Of a stretch of DNA of 8,577 nt, positions 1 to 7,348 are shown piece by piece. The DNA comes from Chloroflexota bacterium. Its GTDB lineage: Bacteria > Chloroflexota > Dehalococcoidia > Dehalococcoidales > UBA2162. The notes under the pieces are model-generated. The model saw nothing but the letters and a program-made list of their open reading frames with translations. It had not been told where the DNA came from and made no database searches. Made by a program: the position numbers and the translations under genes. Position 1 is the stretch's first letter. The number at the start of each line of letters is the position of its first letter. The stretch is taken from the NCBI GenBank assembly GCA_016202555.1, contig JACQOL010000036.1:1-8577 (forward strand). The letters run 5' to 3'.

Positions 1-36
1 GAAATATAGATAGTGTTTTGGAGACATAACCTTAAT

Positions 37-79
37 AAGGAGAGGGCGCTCCCCGGTGGGGGGAGCGTTGCCTCCTTTT
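37..79 (+). terminator. Probable rho-independent terminator of an upstream gene
   Basis: An 8-bp perfect GC-rich stem (CGCTCCCC at 47-54 with GGGGAGCG at 60-67, loop GGTGG) is extended by two G-T pairs and, after a small bulge, by an outer stem AAGGAG (37-42) with CTCCTT (72-77). It runs into TTTT at 76-79. The T-run is short, so termination may be incomplete. It lies upstream of the first gene of the array and would separate the array from whatever lies to the left. It could instead be an intergenic hairpin with another role. Confidence 0.6.
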
Positions 80-121
80 CAAGAAGCAGGGAACGGGGGG
101 CTGTAATGAACTTGGTCCCCT

Positions 122-142
122 GACTTTGGCTGGCATGATTAG
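122..142 (+). repeat. Decayed copy of the URO-D gene 3' end (7 codons)
   Basis: Read in frame, these bases give D-F-G-W-H-D-stop, matching the D-F-G-W-Y-D-stop that ends every URO-D gene here. The next bases (AGAATTATA...) resemble the spacer between the orphan tail after SBP 1 and URO-D 3 (4334-4370). The bases upstream of 122 no longer look like a URO-D gene. It is read as a relic of a former upstream array member, or of the junction module that travels with each URO-D gene start. Confidence 0.7.
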
Positions 143-156
143 AATTATAAGAATTA

Positions 157-162
157 TATAAT
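157..162 (+). promoter_or_regulatory. Possible -10 box (TATAAT) for the array
   Basis: A perfect TATAAT lies between the terminator-like hairpin and URO-D 1, 26 bases before its ATG. No convincing -35 (TTGACA-like) sequence sits 16-18 bases upstream; the region there reads around CATGAT. The stretch is AT-rich by descent, since it resembles the spacer before URO-D 3, so the match may be chance. If real, the 5' leader would be only about 20 bases. Confidence 0.25.
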
Positions 163-188
163 CAGGGAAACGAAAGGAGGTTCTGATA

Positions 189-1277
189 ATGAAAGCAAGG
201 ACAAGAAAAGCGACGATGACTAACAAAGAGAGGGTGGAGGCGTTACTCCGCAGAGAGAAGCCCGACCGGGTGCCTTTCGCTGCGGGTGGTGGGGGCTTTG
301 CGGCGAACTATAATGGGGTCCCCCCGGCTGACCGATACACCAAACCAGAGGTAATGTATGAAGCCGAGAAGAAAACCTGTCGCGATTTCGATTGGGTCTT
401 TACTCCCTCTTTTACTACCAGTCGCAGCTATAGAGCGGCCTTCGGGAGTAAAATGAAGATACCCACCAGTCAATATTCCCAGGGGCAGTTTGTTACCAAG
501 TACGCCGTCGAAACCGAGGAGGAAGTGATGGCATTAAAAGTACCCGACCCAAAAATCATTGCTGGCCTTACTGCCGAGGAGATGGCTCTCTACCAGCGGT
601 CATGCCGGGAGAAGGATGAAAACCAACCCTTTAAGATCAGCTTTTATGGCCTTGGGGTGATGAATATTGCCGGTACCATCGCCGGGGCGGATAAACTGTG
701 CAAATGGATGATTAAACGGCCTGAAGTCGCCCATCGCTTGCTCCGTTTGGCAGCCGACTATGAAATCGCGACTGCTCAATACTTCAAGGATACTTTTGGT
801 GTCGAGCGGGTGTTACCGACGGGGGCTAACGCTTACGCCTCTAATCAACTAATCTCCCCGAAACACTTTGAGCAGTTTGCCCTGCCCTACCTAAAAGAGG
901 TTCACGAGAAGATATTGGCGATGGGTTTTAAGCACCTGCGTACCCACCCCTGTGGTGAACAAAATCTTAACCTGCCTTATTGGCAGCAGGTGCCGATGGG
1001 TGACCCGGGTATTTTTCATGTTGGTAACGAGATTGACCTGGAAACGGCGGCGGCCTATTTCCCCAACGACATCATCGGGGGTAATCTGGATACGACGGTT
1101 ATCCAGAGCGGCACCCCGGAAGAGGTCTATCAAGAGGCAAAGAAGGTCATTGAGCAGGGCAAGCACTTACCTACCGGCTTTATCCTGATTCCTGCTTGTG
1201 AGCTACCGCCCATGGCCCCTGTCGCGAACATCAGGGCAATCACCCGAGCCCTCAATGACTTCGGTTGGTACGATTAA
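189..1277 (+). CDS. URO-D superfamily protein 1, probable zinc/cobamide methyltransferase (subtype A)
   Basis: The 362-residue protein has the usual length of the MtaA/URO-D-like family. The family N-terminus T-N-K-E-R-V-E-A-L-L-R-R-E-K-P-D-R-V-P spans residues 11-29, after a short basic extension. A putative zinc site is H253-P-C255 with C337 (I-P-A-C-E-L-P-P), as in methylcobamide:coenzyme M methyltransferases; the HemE arginine-rich substrate motif is absent. By family knowledge it would move a methyl group between a cobamide and a thiol or other acceptor in the cytoplasm; the acceptor is unknown. Subtype A marks are V-M-N-I-A-G (157-162), P-T-G-A-N-A (210-215) and F-H-V-G-N-E (276-281). 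The start is set by AAAGGAGG at 173-180, 8 bases before ATG. URO-D 2 begins 31 bases downstream. Family membership is near certain; the exact reaction is inferred. Confidence 0.9.
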   Translation: MKARTRKATMTNKERVEALLRREKPDRVPFAAGGGGFAANYNGVPPADRYTKPEVMYEAEKKTCRDFDWVFTPSFTTSRSYRAAFGSKMKIPTSQYSQGQFVTKYAVETEEEVMALKVPDPKIIAGLTAEEMALYQRSCREKDENQPFKISFYGLGVMNIAGTIAGADKLCKWMIKRPEVAHRLLRLAADYEIATAQYFKDTFGVERVLPTGANAYASNQLISPKHFEQFALPYLKEVHEKILAMGFKHLRTHPCGEQNLNLPYWQQVPMGDPGIFHVGNEIDLETAAAYFPNDIIGGNLDTTVIQSGTPEEVYQEAKKVIEQGKHLPTGFILIPACELPPMAPVANIRAITRALNDFGWYD

Positions 1278-1308
1278 GCAATAAAATACACAAAAAGGGG
1301 GTGACAAA

Positions 1309-2415
1309 ATGAAGACAAGAGTCAGAAAAGCGACGATGACTAACAAAGAGAGGGTGGAGGCATTACTGCGAAGAGAAAACCCAGACCGGGTGCCTTTTCT
1401 GGCGGGCGGACAGAGCTTTGCCGTCATCCGTAGTGGGGGTACTATTGCTGACCGATACCATGCTATGTACGATACCGGAACGACCGGTAACTACTCTCGA
1501 AAGATGGTCTATGAAGCCGAAAAGAGAGCCTGTCGGGAATTTGACTGGGTTTTTGCGCCGACGATACTTTCTCGTCAAAACCGGGGAGCGTTTGGTGGTG
1601 AAGTTAAGTTACCCACCAACAAATACTCACAGGGGGCGTTTGTGACCAAGTACGCCGCTGAGACCCCCGAGGAAGTGATGGCATTGAAAGTCCCTGATGT
1701 CAAAGCCTGCTTCACTCCGGAGATGATCGACTTCTACAAATGGGTGTACGAAGACGAGGATGAAAATAAAGCCTTCGTCTCAATGAACGGACCTAGTTTT
1801 AACACTGTCGCCGGTATCGCTGGCTATGACACGTTGTGTAAATGGATGCTCAAGGAACCGGAAGCTGCCTACCGCTTAGTTCGCTTGGCAGCTGACTATG
1901 AAATTGCCACCGCTCAATACTTTAAGGAGCTTTTTAGCATGGAGAAAGTAATACCTTTGGGTGCTTCGGCGGCCGCTTCCAATCAGCTCATCTCCCCGAA
2001 ACACTTTGAGCAGTTTGCCCTGCCCTATATGAAAGAGCTCCATCAGAAGTTATTGGCAATGGGCTTTAAGCATCTTTGTCATCACCCTTGTGGTGAACAT
2101 AATCTGAACCTGCCCTACTGGCAGCAGGTGCCGATGGGCGACCCTGGCATTGTTTGGTTTGGTAACGAGGTTGACCTGGCAACAGGGGCAAACTATTTCC
2201 CTAACGATATCATCGAGGGTAACCTAGATACGACGGTTATCCAGTGCGGCACTCCTGAGGAAGTCTATCAGGAGGCACGAAAAGTCATTGAACAGGGCAA
2301 GAGCTTGCCCACCGGCTTTATTCTCCGTCCTGCCTGTGAGCTACCGCCCTATGCCCCTGTTGAGAACATCAAGGCAATTACCCGAGCCCTCAATGACTTC
2401 GGCTGGTACGATTAG
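1309..2415 (+). CDS. URO-D superfamily protein 2, probable zinc/cobamide methyltransferase (subtype B)
   Basis: The 368-residue paralogue of URO-D 1 has a putative zinc site H259-P-C261 and C343, with a second histidine at 258. Subtype B marks, shared with URO-D 3, are G-P-S-F-N-T-V-A-G (161-169), P-L-G-A-S-A (216-221) and V-W-F-G-N-E (282-287). It is the longest copy because of an extra segment around residues 51-65 (Y-D-T-G-T-T-G-N-Y-S) absent from URO-D 1 and 3. Its Shine-Dalgarno is the slightly altered AAAGGGGGTGA (about 1293-1303), 5 bases before ATG, still a good match to the 16S end. It is probably co-transcribed with URO-D 1 and with SBP 1, 34 bases downstream. A methyltransferase role rests on the H-x-C...C motif; the substrate cannot be read from the sequence. 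Confidence 0.9.
   Translation: MKTRVRKATMTNKERVEALLRRENPDRVPFLAGGQSFAVIRSGGTIADRYHAMYDTGTTGNYSRKMVYEAEKRACREFDWVFAPTILSRQNRGAFGGEVKLPTNKYSQGAFVTKYAAETPEEVMALKVPDVKACFTPEMIDFYKWVYEDEDENKAFVSMNGPSFNTVAGIAGYDTLCKWMLKEPEAAYRLVRLAADYEIATAQYFKELFSMEKVIPLGASAAASNQLISPKHFEQFALPYMKELHQKLLAMGFKHLCHHPCGEHNLNLPYWQQVPMGDPGIVWFGNEVDLATGANYFPNDIIEGNLDTTVIQCGTPEEVYQEARKVIEQGKSLPTGFILRPACELPPYAPVENIKAITRALNDFGWYD
1473..1489. repeat. Short inverted repeat inside the URO-D 2 insertion
   Basis: TACCGG (1473-1478) and CCGGTA (1484-1489) flank the loop AACGA. It lies exactly in the part of URO-D 2 that has no counterpart in URO-D 1 or 3. Six paired bases is modest and the function, if any, is unknown. Confidence 0.45.
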
Positions 2416-2449
2416 ACAATAAAATAATATATAGAAGGAGGGTGACAAA

Positions 2450-4300
2450 ATGAAGCGAAAAATGGTCTGGCTGGTGGTCAGTTGCCTGATGGTGCTGGCG
2501 CTACTGGCAGCATCCTGCACTAAGGCTGAAACACCAGCGGCGAAAGAAGCAGCACCAGCCACTAAAGCAACGGCTCCAGCCACTAAAGAGGCGATACCAG
2601 CGGTGAAAGAGACGATACCAGCAGCCGCCGAAACCCCCAAATACGGGGGAGCACTGGTCACTTCTCGTAGCAGCAATATTTTGAACTGGGATGAGGCTTT
2701 ACTACCCATGTGGACCCTATCATCCAGCCTAAACCCGACTAATGAAAACCTGCTAATGGGCGACTGGGCGCAGGGACCGGCGGGCACCAACAAACGCAGT
2801 GAATGGTACACCGGCAATTATGTCCTCGTCTGGGATACGACCGGCTCTCTGGCAGAGAGTTGGGAGCTACCTGATGACCAAACAATTATCTTCCACATCC
2901 GTAAAGGGGTGCACTGGACACTTGACCCGAATAACGCCGCCAGCCGGCTGGTTGGCGGGCGGGAGTTAACCGCTGATGATGTCGTTTTTTGCCTTAAGAG
3001 ACAATTCTGGGACCCGAAAACAACTTCGTACACGGTAGCCGGCGAGGCACGACCTCTGGATGTCTCCGCCAGCGATAAATACACTGTGGTGGTTAAGACA
3101 CCCAAGGATTTTCAGGGGATGACCTGGGAATATGCCGGCCATAATGTAAGGATAATGCCACCCGAGGTGGCTCAGAAATACGGCGACTATACGAAGTGGG
3201 AGAATAATGTTGGCACCGGGCCCTTCATCCTCAAGGATTTTGTCAATGGGAGCTCGGCCACCTGGGTAAGGAATCCAAACTACTGGGATAAGGACCCTGT
3301 TGGTCCCGGCAAGGGCAACCAGCTCCCCTATGTTGATAGCCTTAAGCAGCTCATCGTCATCGACCAGTCAACCCGAATGGCAGCACTGCGCACCGGTAAA
3401 ATTGATACTGACGAAACAACTTACGTGACGCTGGATGCTCAACAGCTCGTAAAAACGACCCCAGACTTAAAGTATTTCAGCGACCTGTCTGGTTACCCGA
3501 TAATCGGCATGCGTCTGGATAAGCCGGGGCTGCCCTGGGGGCCTCAGGATGACCCCAATGCCATCAAGGTGCGGCGGGCCCTGAACCTGGCGGTGAATGA
3601 CCAGGAGATGTGCGACGTTCTGTTTTCGGGAGAAGGTACATTACTGAGCTATAAGATAATCGAACACCCCATCTATAAGGGCATCTATACCCCGATGAAC
3701 CAGCTTCCTCAGGACAGCCGGGAACTGTTTGAGTATCACCCGGACAAAGCCAAGCAGCTGCTGACCGAGGCCGGCTACCCCAACGGCTTTAAGGCTCTGG
3801 TGGAATTGCAGGCTAGCCCCGCCTATCGGGTAGACATGGCCTCGATGATAAAAGCCTACTGGGCGAAGATTGGTGTTGACCTGGAAATGAGAATAATAGA
3901 CCCTGCCACCTACCAGACTTACCAGTTGAAGCACACCCACACTCAAATGTACTTCTACGGCCGGTCGTCTTTTAACCCTCAGGTGATGTATTCCTCAAAG
4001 ACGGGTGATATGTACAATATGAGCATCGTCAGCGACCCTATCCTCGACAAGTACTATCGGGATATGTCGGCCCTCTACTTTGACCGGGCGAAGCGCGACC
4101 CGATGATGAAGGAGATGAACCTCTATGCCATCAGCCGCTCCCACTATATATATGGGCCAGTAAATAAAATCTACCGTTTCTGGCAACCCTGGCTAAAGAA
4201 CTACCACGGTGAGTCATCCGTAGGTAGTTTCAGCAGCACGCCGGCATGGAAGTATGTCTGGCTTGACCAGGAGCTGAGGAAGTCAACGGTGGGACGCTAG
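2450..4300 (+). CDS. ABC transporter substrate-binding lipoprotein 1, SBP_bac_5 (peptide/nickel) family
   Basis: The 616-residue extracytoplasmic solute receptor has a basic start M-K-R-K, a hydrophobic stretch to residue 20 and a lipobox-like L-A-A-S-C with C23 as likely lipidation site. A flexible Ala/Pro/Thr/Lys linker spans 24-63. Family landmarks are L-A-E-S-W-E-L-P-D-D (134-143), R-K-G-V-H-W (151-156), L-T-A-D-D-V-V-F (173-180), G-T-G-P-F-I-L (255-261), N-P-N-Y-W (275-279), V-R-R-A-L-N-L-A (374-381) and Y-H-P-D-K-A-K-Q-L-L (429-438). Members bind peptides, nickel chelates, sugars or other small molecules, so the ligand is unknown. No permease or ATPase gene is in the window, so it must use a transporter encoded elsewhere or act alone. 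AAGGAGGGTGA (2435-2445) sets the ATG. The stop is followed after one base by an orphan URO-D tail. Confidence 0.93.
   Translation: MKRKMVWLVVSCLMVLALLAASCTKAETPAAKEAAPATKATAPATKEAIPAVKETIPAAAETPKYGGALVTSRSSNILNWDEALLPMWTLSSSLNPTNENLLMGDWAQGPAGTNKRSEWYTGNYVLVWDTTGSLAESWELPDDQTIIFHIRKGVHWTLDPNNAASRLVGGRELTADDVVFCLKRQFWDPKTTSYTVAGEARPLDVSASDKYTVVVKTPKDFQGMTWEYAGHNVRIMPPEVAQKYGDYTKWENNVGTGPFILKDFVNGSSATWVRNPNYWDKDPVGPGKGNQLPYVDSLKQLIVIDQSTRMAALRTGKIDTDETTYVTLDAQQLVKTTPDLKYFSDLSGYPIIGMRLDKPGLPWGPQDDPNAIKVRRALNLAVNDQEMCDVLFSGEGTLLSYKIIEHPIYKGIYTPMNQLPQDSRELFEYHPDKAKQLLTEAGYPNGFKALVELQASPAYRVDMASMIKAYWAKIGVDLEMRIIDPATYQTYQLKHTHTQMYFYGRSSFNPQVMYSSKTGDMYNMSIVSDPILDKYYRDMSALYFDRAKRDPMMKEMNLYAISRSHYIYGPVNKIYRFWQPWLKNYHGESSVGSFSSTPAWKYVWLDQELRKSTVGR
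2534..2617 (+). repeat. Four degenerate 21-bp repeats coding the SBP 1 linker
   Basis: Units start at 2534, 2555, 2576 and 2597, each opening with CCAGC and coding a seven-residue P-A-x-K-x-x-x unit; a partial fifth follows. They make the spacer between the lipid-anchored cysteine and the folded SBP domain. The units differ more from each other than those in SBP 2. Confidence 0.8.
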
Positions 4301-4301
4301 A

Positions 4302-4333
4302 GAGCCCTGAACTATTTCGGCTGGTACGATTAG
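4302..4333 (+). repeat. Orphan 32-base URO-D 3' end after SBP 1
   Basis: Starting one base after the SBP 1 stop, this stretch aligns without gaps to the last 32 bases of the URO-D genes (for example 2384-2415), with four substitutions, and includes the stop codon TAG. It is not in the SBP frame and has no URO-D coding sequence before it. With the intact copy at 2384-2415 it forms a direct repeat around SBP 1. The 37 bases after it form the spacer and Shine-Dalgarno of URO-D 3. Confidence 0.9.
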
Positions 4334-4370
4334 AATTATAGAATTAGGAAAACAAAAGGAGATTACTACA

Positions 4371-5450
4371 ATGAAGACAAGAGTAAGAAAAGCGACGATG
4401 ACCAACAAAGAGAGGGTGGAGGCATTACTGAGGAGAGAGAAGCCTGACCGGGTGCCTTTCTGGGCGGTTGGTACTAGCTTTGCGGTAATCCGTAGCGGGG
4501 GTTCCATTAATGACCGATACACTAAATTAGAGATGGCTTATAAAGCCGAGAAGAAAACGTGTCAAGATTTTGACTGGGTCTTTATTCCGATTTTGTTTCG
4601 GAATCGCGGCGCCAGAGGGGAGTTTGGTGGTGAAACTAAGTTACCTACCAATAAGTATTCCCAGGGCGTATTTGTTACCAAATACGCCGCTGAAACCGCC
4701 GAGGAAGTGATGGCATTGAAAGTGCCTGATGTCAAAGCCTTGTACCCGCCCGAGGTAATTGATTTCTACAAACGGGTATGTCAGGAGGAGGATAACAATA
4801 AACCGTTTAAGCTGATGATTACTGGCCCCAGCTTTAATACTGTCGCCGGTATCGCTGGCTATGACAAGATGTGCCAATGGATGATTCAGATGCCTGAAGT
4901 CGTCTACCGCTTGATGAGCTTGGCGACTGACTATCACATTAAGCTGGCTCAATTCTGCAAGGACACCTTTGGTGTCGAACAGATGTTGTCGCTGGGAGCT
5001 TCGGCGGCGGCTTCCAATCAGCTCATCTCCCCGAAACACTTTGAGCAGTTTGCCCTGCCCTATATGAAAGAGCTTCACGAGAAGTTACTGGCAATGGGCT
5101 TTAAGCATCTTTGTCATCACCCGTGCGGTGAACATAACCTGAACCTGCCCTACTGGCAACAGGTGCCGATGGGCGACCCGGGCATTGTTTGGTTTGGCAA
5201 CGAGGTTAACCTGGCAACCGGGGCGAACTATTTTCCCAACGACATCATCGCTGGTAACCTGGATACGACGATTATCCAGAGCGGCACTCCTGAGGAAGTC
5301 TATCAGGCAGCGAGGAAGGTAATTGAACAGGGCAAGAGCTTACCTAATGGTTTCATCCTTATTCCTGCTTGTGAGCTACCGCCCTATGCCCCTGTTGAGA
5401 ACATCAAGGCAATCACCCGAGCCCTCAACGACTTCGGCTGGTACGATTAG
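4371..5450 (+). CDS. URO-D superfamily protein 3, probable zinc/cobamide methyltransferase (subtype B)
   Basis: The 359-residue protein is the shortest copy. The putative zinc site is H250-P-C252 plus C334, with H249 alongside. Subtype B marks match URO-D 2: G-P-S-F-N-T-V-A-G (152-160), L-G-A-S-A (208-212), V-W-F-G-N-E (273-278). Residues 213-276 are almost identical to URO-D 2. Its differences include H-I-K-L-A-Q-F-C (189-196), where the others have E/Q-I-A-T-A-Q-Y-F, and N280 where the others have Asp. Its last segment (I-P-A-C-E-L-P-P, Q-S-G-T-P) instead resembles URO-D 1, a mosaic sign. AAAAGGAG (4354-4361) lies 9 bases before the ATG. The orphan tail of the SBP 1 junction sits upstream and SBP 2 starts 43 bases downstream. 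Confidence 0.9.
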   Translation: MKTRVRKATMTNKERVEALLRREKPDRVPFWAVGTSFAVIRSGGSINDRYTKLEMAYKAEKKTCQDFDWVFIPILFRNRGARGEFGGETKLPTNKYSQGVFVTKYAAETAEEVMALKVPDVKALYPPEVIDFYKRVCQEEDNNKPFKLMITGPSFNTVAGIAGYDKMCQWMIQMPEVVYRLMSLATDYHIKLAQFCKDTFGVEQMLSLGASAAASNQLISPKHFEQFALPYMKELHEKLLAMGFKHLCHHPCGEHNLNLPYWQQVPMGDPGIVWFGNEVNLATGANYFPNDIIAGNLDTTIIQSGTPEEVYQAARKVIEQGKSLPNGFILIPACELPPYAPVENIKAITRALNDFGWYD

Positions 5451-5477
5451 AGTAAGCGAAAGTAATACAATAAGCAA

Positions 5478-5485
5478 AAGGAGGG
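5478..5485 (+). promoter_or_regulatory. Shine-Dalgarno that fixes the GTG start of SBP 2
   Basis: AAGGAGGG lies 8 bases before GTG at 5494. The same arrangement (AAGGAGGGTGA then ATG) precedes SBP 1, whose N-terminus is nearly identical from this codon on. The longer in-frame reading from ATG 5323 would overlap the end of URO-D 3 and bury the signal peptide, so it is not the start. Confidence 0.9.
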
Positions 5486-5493
5486 TAACAATA

Positions 5494-7347
5494 GTGAAGC
5501 GAAAAATAGTCTGGTTGGTGGTCAGCTGCCTGATGGTGCTGGCGCTATTGGCAGCATCTTGTACTAAGGCTGAAGCACCAGCGACTAAAGAGACGACACC
5601 AGCCACTAAAGAGACAACGCCAGCCACCAAAGAGACGACCCCAGCGGCGAAAGAAGCGGCACCAGCGGTTGCCGAAACCCCCAAATACGGGGGGGCACTG
5701 ATTTATGGCCGTAATACGGGGATTTTAAACTGGGACGAGACTTACCAGCCGACATGGACATTAGCTTCTAACCTGGTATTGGTTAATGAGGAATTGACAA
5801 TTGGCGACTGGGCACAGGGACCGGCTGGCACCAATGAGTTTGATTTTGCCGGCTCCGGCTATTATACCGTCCCTAGTGGTGAGACAGGCTTGCTGGCGGA
5901 AAGTTGGGAACTTCCCGATGATACGACCATCATCTGGCACCTCCGTAAAGGAATTCACTGGGCACTTGACCCGAATAACGCCGCCAGCCGGCTGGTGGGC
6001 GGGCGTGAGCTCATCGCTAATGATGTTGTCTTTAACATCAGACGGCAATATTTTGATAATCCGGGAACGACGATGTACAGCACGGCTGGTGCGGCACGAC
6101 CGCTGGATGTCTCCGCCCCGGATAAGTATACGGTGGTGGTCAAGGCGCCCAAAGGATTGATTGGGATGACCTGGGAGTATATCACGGAAACGTGCCGGGT
6201 AATGGCCCCGGAGGTAGCCCAGAAATACGGCGACTATCAGAAATGGGAGAATTCGGTGGGTACCGGTCCCTTCATCCTGAAGGATTATGTGCCGATGAGC
6301 TCGGCGACCTGGGAACGGAACCCCAGCTACTGGGGGACGGACCCGGTCGGCCCGGGCAAGGGCAACCAGCTCCCCTATGTTGATAGTGTCAAGCAGCTCA
6401 TTATTCCTAACATAGCGACCCGACTGGCGGCACTGCGTACCGGGAAGGTTGACTACGATTCCGGCGGCTACACGGCGGCGGATGCCAAACAGCTACTGCA
6501 GTCTAGTCCGCAATTAAAGTATGTCAAAGATATGGGTGGTTACCCAATTATTGCTATGAGATTAGACAAGGCCGGGCTCCCCTGGGCGCCGCAGGATGAC
6601 CCCAATGCCCTAAAAGTACGGCGGGCACTGAACCTGGCGACCAATAACCAGGAGATAAAAGATGTTGTCTACGGGGGAGAGGGGGAGATACTAAGTTATA
6701 AGATAGTGCCCCACAAGATATTTAAGAACGTCTATACCCCGCTTGACCAGCTCCCTACGGAGAGCCGCGAGCTATTTGAGTATCACCCGGACAAGGCCAA
6801 GCAGCTACTAACCGAGGCTGGTTACCCCACTGGCTTCAAGGCGAATATGGTAGTGCGGTCAAGTAACGCCGTAGCGTTAGACGTGTCTCAGTTGCTAAAA
6901 AACTACTGGGGGAAAGTTGGGATTGACCTCGAGATTAAACCAATGGATGATTCTGCCATGCAAGCTTTTCAATTGAAGCATACCCATGACCAAATGTACT
7001 ATCATGGCCGGTCATCATTTAATCCGCATGTGATGTATTCTTCGCTGACTGGCGGGATGTACAACATGAGCATCGTGAGTGACCCCAAGCTTGATAACTA
7101 CTATGAAAAGATGGCGGGCGCCTACTTTGACCGGGTAAAGCGCGATGCCTTAATGAAGGAGATGAACCTTTATGTTCTCCCTCTAGCTCACTATGTTTAT
7201 ATACCACTCCCCTATTATTACTATTTCTGGCAGCCCTGGATGAAGAACTACCATGGTGAGAGGTCAGTAGGTAACATGAATACCGGGGGTGAAATGAAGT
7301 GGGTTTGGATTGACCAAGAGATGAGGAAGTCTCTGACGGGACGCTAG
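5494..7347 (+). CDS. ABC transporter substrate-binding lipoprotein 2, SBP_bac_5 (peptide/nickel) family
   Basis: The 617-residue paralogue of SBP 1 starts at GTG and has the same signal peptide, with likely lipidation at C23. The linker (24-63) contains three nearly perfect P-A-T-K-E-T-T units. Landmarks are L-A-E-S-W-E-L-P-D-D (134-143), R-K-G-I-H-W (151-156), G-T-G-P-F-I-L (256-262), N-P-S-Y-W (276-280), V-R-R-A-L-N-L-A (375-382) and Y-H-P-D-K-A-K-Q-L-L (430-439). The usual L-T-A-D-D-V-V-F is L-I-A-N-D-V-V-F (173-180). Compared with SBP 1, the framework is conserved while residues about 114-132, 304-348, 451-491 and 562-575 differ strongly. The last includes an aromatic run P-Y-Y-Y-Y-F-W. 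Different ligands are therefore likely. Transporter partners are not in the window. Confidence 0.93.
   Translation: MKRKIVWLVVSCLMVLALLAASCTKAEAPATKETTPATKETTPATKETTPAAKEAAPAVAETPKYGGALIYGRNTGILNWDETYQPTWTLASNLVLVNEELTIGDWAQGPAGTNEFDFAGSGYYTVPSGETGLLAESWELPDDTTIIWHLRKGIHWALDPNNAASRLVGGRELIANDVVFNIRRQYFDNPGTTMYSTAGAARPLDVSAPDKYTVVVKAPKGLIGMTWEYITETCRVMAPEVAQKYGDYQKWENSVGTGPFILKDYVPMSSATWERNPSYWGTDPVGPGKGNQLPYVDSVKQLIIPNIATRLAALRTGKVDYDSGGYTAADAKQLLQSSPQLKYVKDMGGYPIIAMRLDKAGLPWAPQDDPNALKVRRALNLATNNQEIKDVVYGGEGEILSYKIVPHKIFKNVYTPLDQLPTESRELFEYHPDKAKQLLTEAGYPTGFKANMVVRSSNAVALDVSQLLKNYWGKVGIDLEIKPMDDSAMQAFQLKHTHDQMYYHGRSSFNPHVMYSSLTGGMYNMSIVSDPKLDNYYEKMAGAYFDRVKRDALMKEMNLYVLPLAHYVYIPLPYYYYFWQPWMKNYHGERSVGNMNTGGEMKWVWIDQEMRKSLTGR
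5578..5661 (+). repeat. Four 21-bp repeats coding the SBP 2 linker
   Basis: Units start at 5578, 5599, 5620 and 5641. The first three differ by only a few mostly synonymous bases and each code P-A-T-K-E-T-T; the fourth codes P-A-A-K-E-A-A, like the first unit of SBP 1. Copy number is likely to change by slippage without breaking the frame. Confidence 0.85.
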
Positions 7348-7348
7348 A

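Noticed and set aside
3..29. Possible end of an upstream coding region (N-I-D-S-V-L-E-T-stop) just before the hairpin at 37
   Set aside because: Only eight codons are visible and other frames stop just as near. The position before a terminator is suggestive, but the reading frame cannot be supported from this window.
216..218. Internal ATG (codon 10) as the true start of the URO-D genes
   Set aside because: Many family members begin M-T-N-K-E-R, but each gene has a strong Shine-Dalgarno at proper distance from the first ATG and none before the internal one; the nine extra codons are conserved in all five copies.
189..1277. Assignment as heme-pathway uroporphyrinogen decarboxylase (HemE)
   Set aside because: The HemE N-terminal substrate motif is missing, the zinc-type H-x-C...C pattern is present, and several tandem copies beside transporters do not fit a single housekeeping heme enzyme.
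2534..2617. CRISPR-like array
   Set aside because: The 21-bp units abut with no spacers and are in-frame protein-coding repeats.
2341..2817. Minus-strand open frame rich in Ala/Val/Gly (158 codons)
   Set aside because: Its composition is the antisense image of the SBP 1 linker repeats and signal-peptide region; no family motif or suitable ribosome binding site. The similar frame at 5376-5684 arises the same way over SBP 2.
4302..4333. Integron attC or transposon target-site duplication
   Set aside because: No integrase or transposase, no attC-type core sites or strong imperfect palindrome. The repeat is plainly a gene end, and 32 bases is long for a target duplication.
4641..5078. Minus-strand open frame of 145 codons opposite URO-D 3
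   Set aside because: It mirrors a strongly conserved plus-strand gene, and shorter frames opposite URO-D 1 and 4 show the same shadow effect.
5323..5493. In-frame upstream extension of SBP 2 starting at ATG 5323
   Set aside because: It overlaps URO-D 3 in another frame and would place 57 unrelated residues before an evident signal peptide. GTG 5494 has the Shine-Dalgarno and matches the SBP 1 start.
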